From: Bacillota bacterium
GTDB lineage: Bacteria; Bacillota; Clostridia; Christensenellales; SZUA-584
Length of the DNA: 37,963 nt
Reading direction: 5' to 3'
NCBI GenBank assembly: GCA_023396555.1
Contig: JAEWWC010000204.1
Coordinates: forward strand, 1 to 37,963
The translations under genes were made by a program, and so were the position numbers. Each line of letters opens with the position of its first letter. Within the stretch, counting starts at the first letter, position 1. Shown here in pieces: positions 24,512-33,369 of this stretch. The notes under the pieces were generated by a model. The model had not been told where the DNA came from and ran no database searches. It was given only the letters and a program-made list of their open reading frames with translations.

Positions 24512-24981
24512 TTTAACTGATCGTATAGATGATATGTGTAAGGAAACAAAATAGTTTGGCAAAAAACAAACGCTTAGGTAGGGAACTTGGAATTAAGTAG
24601 AAATGTTAGGCAAGAAAACGCCCATCCGAGCCATAATATTTTGCAGAGGTGGTTTTGAGCTTGTGGATCGCGAGGTTGTCTGGGTTGTTGAGGATATTGG
24701 CCTCCACCTTGCGGCGGTCGTTGGAGAAATCCGTTCGCACGGCGTATACTCATTTTCCTGAACATCCAGCACCACGTCGGTAAATCGGTATACACATGGG
24801 TGGCTCTCCTTATCGGTGAGGAACTGTATGAGCAAGCGCAAATCTTTTCGGAGCGCTCCAGCTGGGCCAGCGTGACATCGCTCTAGTAGTCCGCATCCAA
24901 AACGCAGGTGAAACTGCTCCTGCAGCTTCACCTGCGTTTTGGAGATTTGATACATATAATAATAAACAGTAGCAATAACAG
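24512..24981. other. Intergenic debris between glmS and the response regulator
   Basis: The stretch contains no intact gene. On the - strand, about 24605-24960 has protein-like pieces in different frames, for example TDFSNDRRKVEANILNN continuing to KLKTTSAKYYGSDGRFLA, and DVVLDVQENEYTPCE in another frame. This looks like one decayed gene with at least one frameshift; I do not recognise the family. A long inverted repeat lies at 24897-24942. Confidence 0.4.
24897..24942. terminator. 16-bp perfect inverted repeat, probable bidirectional terminator
   Basis: CCAAAACGCAGGTGAA at 24897-24912 pairs perfectly with 24927-24942, and the loop itself holds a CTGC/GCAG stem. It lies between convergent glmS and the response regulator gene. 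T-runs are inside the stem ends rather than after it, so a role in termination is likely but not certain. Confidence 0.55.
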
Positions 24982-25716
24982 CTAACCTTTATACTGAGAC
25001 GGCGTGACACCGCAATAATTTTTAAAGCATTTACTAAAGTAAAACTGATCGATAAATCCAGTCTTTTCGGCTATTTCTTTAACGGTCATATTGGTGTCCT
25101 TGAGTAAGCCTTTTGCTATTTTAATCCGGAACTCAATCAGATATTTAATTGGCGTAGTACCGGTATGTTCTCTGAAAATTTTTGTTAAATAAGATGCAGA
25201 GAAATTGTAATCAGAAGCTATCTGGGTGAAATTGATTTCTTTTGCATAATTGTTTTGAAGGTATTGGACGATACTGTTGACCACAACTTCAGTGGAGGTT
25301 TCTCGCTCGGTGTTCAGCAGAGCTTGCTCTGAAAGTAGTTCATCCTTAATTTTACGAAGTGTCTTTGACAACTCAAACTTATTTAAAGGCTTTAAAAGAT
25401 AATCGAATGCTTTAAATTTTATTGCAGTTTTGGCATATTCAAACTCGCCAAAACCGGTGATTAATACGCATCGCACATGCGGATTGTTGTAATGAACTTT
25501 TTCAATGAGAGAAAGGCCGTCCATCAGCGGCATTTTAATATCGGTAAACAGAACATGAGGGTTATACTGTTCAATTGCGCTGAGAGCGGAAAGGCCATCG
25601 TAGCAAACGGCTACAACCTCAAATGACGGGTCGCATGTGCTAATATTTTTTGATATGTTGCTTGCGATAAGCTTTTCGTCCTCAGCAACAATGGTTCTGA
25701 AAGTATTATTTGTCAT
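24982..25716 (-). CDS. YesN-like response regulator, AraC-type output domain
   Basis: A 244-residue two-component regulator. The receiver domain (about 6-120) has the acidic pair E13/D14-type AEDE, the phospho-acceptor D59 in HVLFTDIKMPLMDG, T87 in VLITGF and K109 in YLLKPL. The C-terminal AraC-type double helix-turn-helix (about 145-242) includes NFSASYLTKIFREHTGTTPIKYLIEFRI and TVKEIAEKTGFIDQFYFSKCFKNYCGVTPSQYK. GGAGGT at 25721-25726 supports ATG 25716; it overlaps the kinase gene end by 11 bases, so they are coupled. Its partner is the YesM-like kinase, and it most likely activates the divergent sugar genes. Confidence 0.93.
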   Translation of the reverse strand: MTNNTFRTIVAEDEKLIASNISKNISTCDPSFEVVAVCYDGLSALSAIEQYNPHVLFTDIKMPLMDGLSLIEKVHYNNPHVRCVLITGFGEFEYAKTAIKFKAFDYLLKPLNKFELSKTLRKIKDELLSEQALLNTERETSTEVVVNSIVQYLQNNYAKEINFTQIASDYNFSASYLTKIFREHTGTTPIKYLIEFRIKIAKGLLKDTNMTVKEIAEKTGFIDQFYFSKCFKNYCGVTPSQYKG

Positions 25717-27475
25717 ATTTACCTCCGACTGTGATCCTTGCACCACCATCTGTATTCTCGATCATAAATGTAACATCTGAACCATATAGTAATTTAAATC
25801 GCAGATAAATATTTAGTAGCCCCATGCCTTTTATCTCTAAGGAGGGGAGCAAGCCCGTTGAATCAATTTCAGCAATCTTCGTATTGATGCTGGTCAGGGA
25901 CTCTGGGCTGAAACCGGGGCCGTTATCTGTAACGGTGATGTAATAATTGCCATTGCTTATGCTGCCTTTGATGCTGATATGGTAGGGCGGAAGTTTCGTG
26001 GTGCAAAACCTGATAGAGTTCTCCACAAGAGGCTGAATGCAAAGCTTGGGAACTTTAAGATCGTACAAAGCTTCGGGAAGCTCAATTGTATAATACAGAT
26101 CATTGTTATATCGTATTATCATGCAGCTAAGAAAATCTTTAGTATACTTGATTTCATCAGCAAGAAACACCGTTGTATCGGTGTCAGAAGAGATATAACG
26201 TAATATATTTGACATCGACTGGCACATGATTATTATTTCCTTATTCATGTCCGCGTCAGCCATAGCCTGTATTGTCTGAAGACTGTTATACAGAAAGTGG
26301 GGATTCATCTGAGACTGGAGAGCAAGCATTTTCGACTGCATTTCATGATTCTTTAACATAAGCTGTTTGTTAAGGCTGTCAACCAGCTTATGCTGCATAT
26401 CAATAAAACTGTCGTAAAGGACATTCAGCTCAATGGCTTTGGTGTTGAGATTTGACTTAAGCATATAACCGTTCAGGTTTATGTGCTGTATTTCTTTATA
26501 TATACGGTCAATCGGCACGGTGATCTGATTGGCTGCGAAGTACGACAGTATAAATGCCAGCGTTATTGAAATGAGAGTAAAAAGGAATACACTTAAAATA
26601 TAGCTGTCCCTAGGCATAAACAAATCATTTTCGCTGATCACGATAGCTGTTATTATTCCGTCATCTGATCTGGTAAACGTAAAGCATTGATTGGAACCAC
26701 CGTCCGATACTCTGGTGAAATCAACAGACGGTTTGTTGCCGGCTATCTTTTCAAATATGTAATGGAAGCTGTCTTTTTCCGAACTGTACGGGTATATAAC
26801 TGCTCCGGAACTATCAAATACGATGACCTGTTCACCATAAACACTTTTATAATTAACTGTTTGTGACAGGACCTGTTTCACAGATTTTTTAACTTCAATG
26901 TATCCTTGAACACTGTTATAGCTGCCGAAGTATTTACGGGAAAGTGACAGAAAGAGTTTTCCATACTGATCGGTGGTATACCTTGATATATAAGGATCAT
27001 CACCCGTATAGGAAAGGATTCTGTTGCCGTTACCGCTTTTCGCCAGCTCATACCATGGCATTTGCTCGACTGGGTAATTGTAGGTGTTGTTGTACAGCCC
27101 GGTTGCAATAACTGTACCAATGTTTGAATACAAATTTGCCTGATCGACAAGCCTGTTGGGGCCAATGCTGTTAGACAGCAACTCGTTTATAGCTTTCAAT
27201 TTTTCATGATCGTTTTTGTTGATAAGATAATTGTTGAAAGCGTTCTTGATAAGATTGGAATAGGCAATATTTAAAGAAACCAAATTCATTTGTGCGATTT
27301 CTCTTTCCATCGAATCGGTTAGTGTATTACAATTTTGACGCAAGGCTGAAAAAGTTCTTGAATTAATCTTTTGTGATTCTGTCGTGATCAAATAAGTTGA
27401 AAGAATAAGAAAAGGGATCAATATAATCAAGGAATATGTCACTATCATATTAAATTTTATCGTTTTTCTGAACAT
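25706..27475 (-). CDS. YesM-like sensor histidine kinase
   Basis: A 589-residue membrane kinase. TM1 is at about 10-30, an extracellular sensor (about 31-290) of the Cache-like type follows, then TM2 at about 293-315, a HAMP linker, and a His_kinase (LytS/YesM-type) domain with the phospho-acceptor H393 in QMNPHFLYNSLQ. The HATPase part shows N486 in QPLVENSIRF, DNGPGF at 517-522 and GMGLLNIYLRF near the end. YesM-type kinases typically sense sugars or oligosaccharides, often with the solute-binding protein's help. The gene diverges from the binding-protein gene and overlaps the response regulator. Confidence 0.93.
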   Translation of the reverse strand: MFRKTIKFNMIVTYSLIILIPFLILSTYLITTESQKINSRTFSALRQNCNTLTDSMEREIAQMNLVSLNIAYSNLIKNAFNNYLINKNDHEKLKAINELLSNSIGPNRLVDQANLYSNIGTVIATGLYNNTYNYPVEQMPWYELAKSGNGNRILSYTGDDPYISRYTTDQYGKLFLSLSRKYFGSYNSVQGYIEVKKSVKQVLSQTVNYKSVYGEQVIVFDSSGAVIYPYSSEKDSFHYIFEKIAGNKPSVDFTRVSDGGSNQCFTFTRSDDGIITAIVISENDLFMPRDSYILSVFLFTLISITLAFILSYFAANQITVPIDRIYKEIQHINLNGYMLKSNLNTKAIELNVLYDSFIDMQHKLVDSLNKQLMLKNHEMQSKMLALQSQMNPHFLYNSLQTIQAMADADMNKEIIIMCQSMSNILRYISSDTDTTVFLADEIKYTKDFLSCMIIRYNNDLYYTIELPEALYDLKVPKLCIQPLVENSIRFCTTKLPPYHISIKGSISNGNYYITVTDNGPGFSPESLTSINTKIAEIDSTGLLPSLEIKGMGLLNIYLRFKLLYGSDVTFMIENTDGGARITVGGKYDK

Positions 27476-27497
27476 ATGAGTACCGCCGTAAAGAGAA

Positions 27498-27562
27498 GTG
27501 AAAAATATACAAAGAATACGAATGTATAATACATTCCAAGTAAAAGGGAACCTTTATATAAT
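27498..27562 (+). promoter_or_regulatory. Promoter and upstream operator module of the sugar-binding-protein gene
   Basis: A conserved GTGAAAAAT at 27498-27506 is followed 22 bases later by the near-palindrome GAATGTATAATACATTC at 27520-27536. The latter overlaps a poor -35 (TTCCAA at 27534-27539), which is 17 bases from a perfect TATAAT at 27557-27562. The same elements with the same spacing occur at 31501-31565. A weak -35 overlapped by a regulator site is the layout of an activator-dependent promoter. Repeats of the form TATACA/AATACA lie 22 bases apart, about two helical turns, which suits a dimer of an AraC-type regulator. Confidence 0.7.
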
Positions 27563-27632
27563 TCTATCAGACTGCAAGTGGATTATATATTGATGAAAGA
27601 AAATTTGTCAATGATAAAAAGGAGGAGAAAGA

Positions 27633-28988
27633 ATGAAAAAAACAATAATGTTTCTTTTGATTGTGGCTATGGTGCTGTCGCTCGTCGCATGTGGACAGCC
27701 TGCCGCGCCTAGTGAATCACCTGCTGCCGAGCCGGTGACCGAGAAGCCCGCGGCAGAGCCTACCGAAGCCGCACCTGCACAACAGGATATTACGCTCACT
27801 TTCATGGCCAGTCAGGACTGGGTGCAGGATGCGGAGCTTGCGCTTGCGGAGAAATTCACAGAAGAGACCGGTATTAAGGTCGATTATCAAATCGTTCCTT
27901 CCGACCAGTATCCGAATCTGCTTCAGACGAAGCTCAATTCCGGTGAATGCACGGACATATTCTGCTCTCAGGCCGGCAGATTCGATATTGTTACGCTGCT
28001 GAACGTAGAGAAGAATGCGGTTGACCTTTCCGGAGAAGCTTGGGCGGGCACGATTGAACCGACTGCCGCTACCGAAGTTTCCGTAGATGGCAAAGTATAT
28101 GGGCAGCCGATGGCAGATACCTCCGCTGTTTGGGGCATTGCTTACAACAAGAAGATATTCAGCGAACTGGGATTGTCGATTCCTAAGACCTGGGCTGAGT
28201 TCACCGCGGTATGTGATGCGATCAAGGCGGGCGGCAAGACCCCCATTTTCGAGCCTGTTTCCGATGGCTGGCACCACGTTTTATGGTTTGCTGAAATGGG
28301 CTGCGCTTATGAGAAGATCGAGTTCGGCCTTGTGGACAAACTCAACAACAACGAAATCAAGTTTACTGACAGTGCGGTCATGAAAACGGCGATCGAGCAG
28401 ATCAAAGAGATGACAGAAAAAGGCTATTGGGGCGAAAATTATATGGCTGATGTGTATGTAGACCAGCCTGCGAAAATAGCTTCGGGCGAATATGCTATGA
28501 CTGTTGCAAATCAGGGCTTGCCGCAGCAGGTTGCTGACTTGAATCAGGGGCTGACGGCCGATGATATTGGATTCTTTGTAATGCCGATAGCTGACAACCA
28601 GATGCTCAACGTGAATCCCGTGGGACCGACAAGATTCATCTACTCCGGTTCCGAAAATGCGGATGCCGCGAAGCAGTATCTTGCGTTCCTTGCGCAACCC
28701 GAGAATCTCCAGTATATGATCGACAATGTGCCGAAGTTCCAGTCGCTGCCCTTCAGCGGCGTAACCCCGAAGTATGCCGGCACGATCAAGGAATTCTATG
28801 ATACATATACCGATAAGGGCACAGTTCTCCAGACAGCGGTCAAATATGTAAACCCGCAGTGGATGGAGATCGGCAAAGAGATCGTCAGCGTCATTCAGGG
28901 TTCCGAAGATGCCGCGACGATGCTGGGCAACATCGATAACAGCCGAGCCGACCAGGCCCAGGCAGCGAAAGACTCAGCTTGGCAATAG
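27633..28988 (+). CDS. Sugar ABC transporter substrate-binding lipoprotein
   Basis: A 451-residue extracellular solute-binding protein, family 1. The signal peptide ends in the lipobox LVAC, with C20 as lipidation site, followed by a Pro/Ala/Glu-rich linker to about residue 50. The mature domain begins ITLTFMASQDWVQDAELALAEKF and shows the family's FTEETGIKVDYQ, SGECTDIFCSQAG and VYGQPMADTSAVWGIAYNKKIFSELGL segments. GGAGG lies before the ATG. It is the first gene downstream of the regulated promoter and is followed by a terminator, which lets the binding protein be made in excess over the enzymes. The ligand is probably an oligosaccharide released by GH95/GH31 substrates. Confidence 0.93.
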   Translation: MKKTIMFLLIVAMVLSLVACGQPAAPSESPAAEPVTEKPAAEPTEAAPAQQDITLTFMASQDWVQDAELALAEKFTEETGIKVDYQIVPSDQYPNLLQTKLNSGECTDIFCSQAGRFDIVTLLNVEKNAVDLSGEAWAGTIEPTAATEVSVDGKVYGQPMADTSAVWGIAYNKKIFSELGLSIPKTWAEFTAVCDAIKAGGKTPIFEPVSDGWHHVLWFAEMGCAYEKIEFGLVDKLNNNEIKFTDSAVMKTAIEQIKEMTEKGYWGENYMADVYVDQPAKIASGEYAMTVANQGLPQQVADLNQGLTADDIGFFVMPIADNQMLNVNPVGPTRFIYSGSENADAAKQYLAFLAQPENLQYMIDNVPKFQSLPFSGVTPKYAGTIKEFYDTYTDKGTVLQTAVKYVNPQWMEIGKEIVSVIQGSEDAATMLGNIDNSRADQAQAAKDSAWQ

Positions 28989-29002
28989 CAGCATAGCGAT
29001 TC

Positions 29003-29034
29003 GGGCAGGTACAATGTGCCTGCCCTCTTTTTTT
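29003..29034 (+). terminator. Terminator/attenuator between the binding-protein and GH95 genes
   Basis: A 10-bp stem with one wobble (GGGCAGGTAC with GTGCCTGCCC) and a 3-base loop is followed by TCTTTTTTT. The GH95 gene starts 49 bases further on without a clear promoter, so partial readthrough is likely. Confidence 0.9.
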
Positions 29035-29082
29035 ATCAGTTGTGTGAAAGAATATACATCGCGTGTTTTGATGGAGGTATCA

Positions 29083-31416
29083 ATGTCGTATAGTCAGAGG
29101 ACGAATATTAGTAATACAAAAATGTGGTTTGAGGAGCCTGCTAAGAGCTGGCTGCAATCGTTGCCCACAGGTAATGGCCATATCGGATGTATGATCAATA
29201 ACGATCCTTTTTGCGAAATTTTATGTTTGAACGACGACACCTTTTGGAGTGGATACGAGCATGATTATTGCAAAGAGGACTTTCAAGAGCATATAAATAA
29301 AGCCAGAGAACTGATGGTTGGAGGCGAGCGCGTAAAAGCTGAGAAAATCATTGAGGAGCACCTGACAAACAGGTTCACACAGGCGTATCTGCCGTTTGGC
29401 GATATTATCATAGAATCCCAGCCCGGAAACGTTCAAGAGTATAGAAGAGAGCTGGATATGGCAGAGGGTATTGTGTATGCGTGGTATATTAAGGACGGAA
29501 GCGGGGTTGAAACGCAAACGTTTGTAAGCTATCCGGATGATGTGCTTATACACATCATTGAATCGCAAGCGTTAGCGAACTATACAGTGCGCTTTGAGAG
29601 CCAGATACGGCATGAGGTTTCTTACGACATCGACGGCTTTTCAATTTCGGGTTGCGCTCCCAGCGATCTTGCCATCGCGGACGTCGGCAATTTCTACAGT
29701 GAGCATAATAAAGTTAGTTATAACGAAGCTGATAAATCCACAAAAATAGCAGCCAGAGCGCAAATAGTCAGTGATGGCGGAGTTGTCATTGGCGCTGGTC
29801 AGCTTTGTGTTAACGATGCAAAAAGAATAATAATCATATATTCGAGCGCGACGAGCTTTGAGAAACAAGAGAAATTCGTTCCCTATTGCATGGAAGCCGT
29901 TTTGCGCGCAAGCAAGAAGGATTTAGGAGCGGTTCAACGCAAACATATTGAAGATCATTTTTCATTGTTTGGAAAGATGTATATCGATCTGGGGGACGAT
30001 GAAGCATCGTGCGGCGTCCGATATGCGCGTATGAGAAACGGGGAAATCACTAACCCGGATATTGGCATGCTGTTCAATTACGGGAGATATTTGCTGATAG
30101 GTGCTTCAAGGAAGGGAACTCAGGCGGTAAATCTGCAAGGCATATGGAATAAGGACCTAATACCGCCGTGGTGGAGTGGCTATACACTGAATATTAACCT
30201 GCAAATGAATTACTGGCTGGCGGATAAAACCAACTTGAGCAGCTGCTATGAGCCGCTGGTTCAATATGTGAAGAGGTTGTGTGAAGCTGGCAAGCGTACC
30301 GCAAGAGCGGATTACGGCACTGAAGGCTCGGTCGCGCATCACCAATCCGATATCTGGGCGCACACAACCCCCGTAGGATATGATTTATGCAGAATACCCC
30401 AAAGCGCCCGCTGGATGATGTGGAATATGTCGTTGCCATGGTTATGCGTCCAGCTCTTTGATCATTACATGTATACCTTGGATGAGCATTTTCTAAAAGT
30501 GGAATTGCTTCCGATAATGCAAAGCGCAGCAGAGTTCATCGTACAAAACTTCACGGAGGTGGATGAGAAGCTTTACAACATCCCGACAACTTCGCCCGAG
30601 AATATGTATGCTGATGAGGCAGGAAACGAATTGGCTGTGTGCAATATCAGCGCAATTGATATCGGCATAGCCAGAGAGTTTTTCAAGGCATGTGTCTTTG
30701 CGTGCAAACAATCGGGAGATACAGCCATGGCCGTTCGCTACGAACAATTTGCTGAGCGAATTGCAGATTATTCTATGTCCAGCCAGGGCGAACTGCTCGA
30801 GTGGGACAAGGAGTATGCCGAACCCGAGCTTGGGCACAGGCATTTTTCCATGCTGTTTGGTGTGTATCCTGGAAGCCATCTGATTAAAAGCAGATTTGCT
30901 GAGGCGGCCAAAAGATCACTTTTTAAAAGGCTGCAACACGGCAGCGGACAGACCGGATGGAGTGCAGTTTGGGCGATCGCTTTGCTGGCCAGGTTTGGTG
31001 GGGCTGAGGCTGCTTACGATATTATCAGCAAACTCCTGTGCGAGAATATACATGAGAATATGTTCAGCGCTCATCCGCCTGACCTGTTCCAGATTGATGC
31101 CAATTATGGGTTCACAGCCGCGGTATGTGAACTGATATTGCAGGAATATGAAGGCGTTATAAAACTGCTGCCTGCTCTGCCAAAGTCCATGGGAGATGGG
31201 AGCATCCATGGCCTGAAAATACATTCGGGACATGTGATTTCGATGAAGTGGGTAGCATCAAGGGTAATATCCCTGGAAATTAACGCAGCGGTTGATGATG
31301 AGATTGTTATTAATGTACAGCTCGCAAGTTGCAATGCTGAGTACCGCTATTGTACCCAAGGAACGAAAATATTCCTGAAAAAAGAAAACACATATGTATT
31401 TTATCCGACTGCGTAG
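29083..31416 (+). CDS. GH95 alpha-L-fucosidase
   Basis: A 777-residue protein without a signal peptide, so cytoplasmic. It follows GH95 from end to end: MWFEEPAKSWLQSLPTGNG and NDDTFWSG at the N-terminus, AYLPFGDI, the central barrel with NLQGIWNKD, YTLNINLQMNYW and HHQSDIWAHTTP, then TTSPEN and HRHFSMLFGVYPG, and DLFQIDANYGFTAAV with the family's conserved Asp. The usual GH95 length is about 750-800. Members are mostly inverting alpha-1,2-L-fucosidases, including enzymes that act on xyloglucan fucose. GGAGG before ATG 29083 supports that start; the open frame extends further upstream without conserved residues and overlaps the binding-protein gene. Fucosyl substrate is inferred; alpha-galactosidase variants exist in the family. 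Confidence 0.9.
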   Translation: MSYSQRTNISNTKMWFEEPAKSWLQSLPTGNGHIGCMINNDPFCEILCLNDDTFWSGYEHDYCKEDFQEHINKARELMVGGERVKAEKIIEEHLTNRFTQAYLPFGDIIIESQPGNVQEYRRELDMAEGIVYAWYIKDGSGVETQTFVSYPDDVLIHIIESQALANYTVRFESQIRHEVSYDIDGFSISGCAPSDLAIADVGNFYSEHNKVSYNEADKSTKIAARAQIVSDGGVVIGAGQLCVNDAKRIIIIYSSATSFEKQEKFVPYCMEAVLRASKKDLGAVQRKHIEDHFSLFGKMYIDLGDDEASCGVRYARMRNGEITNPDIGMLFNYGRYLLIGASRKGTQAVNLQGIWNKDLIPPWWSGYTLNINLQMNYWLADKTNLSSCYEPLVQYVKRLCEAGKRTARADYGTEGSVAHHQSDIWAHTTPVGYDLCRIPQSARWMMWNMSLPWLCVQLFDHYMYTLDEHFLKVELLPIMQSAAEFIVQNFTEVDEKLYNIPTTSPENMYADEAGNELAVCNISAIDIGIAREFFKACVFACKQSGDTAMAVRYEQFAERIADYSMSSQGELLEWDKEYAEPELGHRHFSMLFGVYPGSHLIKSRFAEAAKRSLFKRLQHGSGQTGWSAVWAIALLARFGGAEAAYDIISKLLCENIHENMFSAHPPDLFQIDANYGFTAAVCELILQEYEGVIKLLPALPKSMGDGSIHGLKIHSGHVISMKWVASRVISLEINAAVDDEIVINVQLASCNAEYRYCTQGTKIFLKKENTYVFYPTA

Positions 31417-31436
31417 GTAAAAAAGCCGGTCCACGG

Positions 31437-31473
31437 CAAGCCCTCGCACTTTACAAAGTGCGGGGGCTTGTTT
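31437..31473 (+). terminator. Terminator after the GH95 gene
   Basis: A 15-bp stem with one G-U pair (31437-31451 with 31456-31470) and a TACA loop is followed by TTTG. It separates the first transcription unit from the transporter genes. Confidence 0.85.
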
Positions 31474-31500
31474 GTGAGTGCAAGAGCGCTACCGTCGAGG

Positions 31501-31565
31501 GTGAAAAATGTACATGATATTCAAATGTATATTACATTCCATGAAAGAAGATCATTATATATATT
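31501..31565 (+). promoter_or_regulatory. Promoter and upstream operator module of the permease operon
   Basis: GTGAAAAAT at 31501-31509 is followed 22 bases later by AAATGTATATTACATTC at 31523-31539, then TTCCAT at 31537-31542, 17 bases, and TATATT at 31560-31565. The order, spacing and most bases match 27498-27562, so one regulator probably controls both units. Confidence 0.7.
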
Positions 31566-31619
31566 TTAATTACAGATATTTAGGCACTGATTAAATTAGG
31601 ATCGAGTCGAGGGGAAGAA

Positions 31620-32498
31620 ATGACGGCAAAAAAGATCTACCCATCTTATTTTCTATATGGAGCCCTGCTTTTATATGTAGTTTTGTATCTGCTGCCCGGA
31701 GTAGTGGGCATAGGATATTCGTTTACAGACTGGTCTGCCTATTCAGATGAGGTGAACTTTCTTGGGTTTGACCACATGTTTGATAACTATGCAAAAGCTT
31801 TTTTCGATGCGAAATATACAGGGTATTTAGGCAATACGCTGTTGTTTACGTTTGTGACCACAATAGCTAAAAACGTGCTTGGTATGGTTCTGGCGGTCTT
31901 GCTGACCAAGAAAGTGAAGCTGCTGAACTTCCATAGAGCCGTCATGTACATCCCGGCTGTTCTGTCTGCACTCATAGTCGGTATGATATTCAGATCAATA
32001 CTTAATCCGGCTGAGGGTTTGCTGAACAGTTTCCTCAGCATCTTCGGCGTTAAAGGGCCGCAATGGCTCACTGATCCCAAAATAGCGTTTTGGTCAGTTA
32101 TGGCTGTGGATATTTGGAAGGGCATGGGCTATATCATGACAATATTTATTGCCGGCATCATGTCCATATCTCCCGCATACTATGAAGCTGCTGATATCGA
32201 CGGCGCAGGATCGTGGCAGAAGTTCAAATCTGTTACGCTCCCCATGCTGATGCCCACGATTACCGTCACGACCGTTTTAAACGTGATATACGGCCTGAGG
32301 GTTTTTGATACGGTATACGCGCTAACTAACGGCGGGCCAGGATATGCGACCGAGGTGCTTTATACAGGAATATACAAGGAGTTTGGATACGGAAAATACG
32401 CAATGGGAACGACGCTCTCGTCCATTATGTTTGTGGTCATGGTGATCGTCGGGTTTTTCCTGATCAGGGCAATGAACAGGAATGAGGTGGAAGAATAA
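31620..32498 (+). CDS. Sugar ABC transporter permease, MalF/UgpA type
   Basis: A 292-residue inner-membrane protein with six predicted membrane segments, the first at about 10-30. The cytoplasmic EAA loop is EAADIDGAGSWQKFKSVTLPMLMP near 192-215, the contact for the ATPase. It ends one base before the next start. GAGGGGAAG-type bases (31609-31617) precede the ATG. It pairs with the second permease to form the CUT1-class translocation pore for the sugar bound by the lipoprotein. Confidence 0.93.
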   Translation: MTAKKIYPSYFLYGALLLYVVLYLLPGVVGIGYSFTDWSAYSDEVNFLGFDHMFDNYAKAFFDAKYTGYLGNTLLFTFVTTIAKNVLGMVLAVLLTKKVKLLNFHRAVMYIPAVLSALIVGMIFRSILNPAEGLLNSFLSIFGVKGPQWLTDPKIAFWSVMAVDIWKGMGYIMTIFIAGIMSISPAYYEAADIDGAGSWQKFKSVTLPMLMPTITVTTVLNVIYGLRVFDTVYALTNGGPGYATEVLYTGIYKEFGYGKYAMGTTLSSIMFVVMVIVGFFLIRAMNRNEVEE

Positions 32499-33323
32499 AT
32501 GGCAGCAAAGAAGCTTTATAAAACGATCGGTGTGAATATTATCGCATGGATTATATCCATCATCCTGATCACCCCGTTGGTATTAATACTGATTAATTCG
32601 CTTAAAACAAGTCAGGCGGCGGCGGAAATGAACCTTGCACTGCCCGATAGCATTCAGCTTGAGAATTTTGCCAAAGTGATCGAAAAAGGAAAGCTTGGCA
32701 TAACCTTTGTAAACAGTTTGACCTACTCTGTTTTCAGTGTTTTGCTCTGCACGCTAACATCCTCAATGGCAGCGTTCGTTCTATCAAGAAACCGGAGCAG
32801 AGCGAATAAAATAATATATTTTATTATAGTGCTGGGAATTACGATGCCTGTGAACTTCATTGCCTTGATGAAGGTCATGCAGGTATTGCAAATCATCAAC
32901 ACGAAGCCGGGAATCATACTGCTGTATGCGTCTATACAAACTCCGTTTAACGTGTTTTTGATTTACAGCTTTGTCGGAAAGATTCCCAGAGATATTGACG
33001 AAGCGGCAGTAATCGATGGCTGTTCTCCGCTTAGGCTATTCTTTTCAATCATATTTCCGCTTCTAAAGCCAGTGCTTGTTACGGTTATGGTTCTGACTTT
33101 CTTGAACACCTGGAATGAATACGTACTGCCATTGTACTTCCTTGGTAATTCAAATAATTGGCCGATGACGCTGGCGGTCTACAACTTCTTCGGAATGTAT
33201 TTCAAGGATTGGAATTTGGTATGCGCGGACATTGTCCTGACAAGCCTGCCTGTCATTGTCGTCTATTTGCTGGGGCAAAAGTACATTGTTTCCGGCATGA
33301 CGGCAGGTGCGGTGAAGGGCTGA
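32499..33323 (+). CDS. Sugar ABC transporter permease, MalG/UgpE type
   Basis: A 274-residue membrane protein with six predicted segments, starting with IIAWIISIILITPLVLILINSL. The EAA loop is DEAAVIDGCSPLRLFFSIIFPLLKP near 166-190. It ends with KYIVSGMTAGAVKG, the conserved C-terminus of the MalG class. The start immediately follows the first permease stop, so the two are tightly coupled. Confidence 0.93.
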   Translation: MAAKKLYKTIGVNIIAWIISIILITPLVLILINSLKTSQAAAEMNLALPDSIQLENFAKVIEKGKLGITFVNSLTYSVFSVLLCTLTSSMAAFVLSRNRSRANKIIYFIIVLGITMPVNFIALMKVMQVLQIINTKPGIILLYASIQTPFNVFLIYSFVGKIPRDIDEAAVIDGCSPLRLFFSIIFPLLKPVLVTVMVLTFLNTWNEYVLPLYFLGNSNNWPMTLAVYNFFGMYFKDWNLVCADIVLTSLPVIVVYLLGQKYIVSGMTAGAVKG

Positions 33324-33369
33324 CGCCAGAGCTCACTAAGCGCTCAAAAGAGAGGATATTGGAGAGGCG

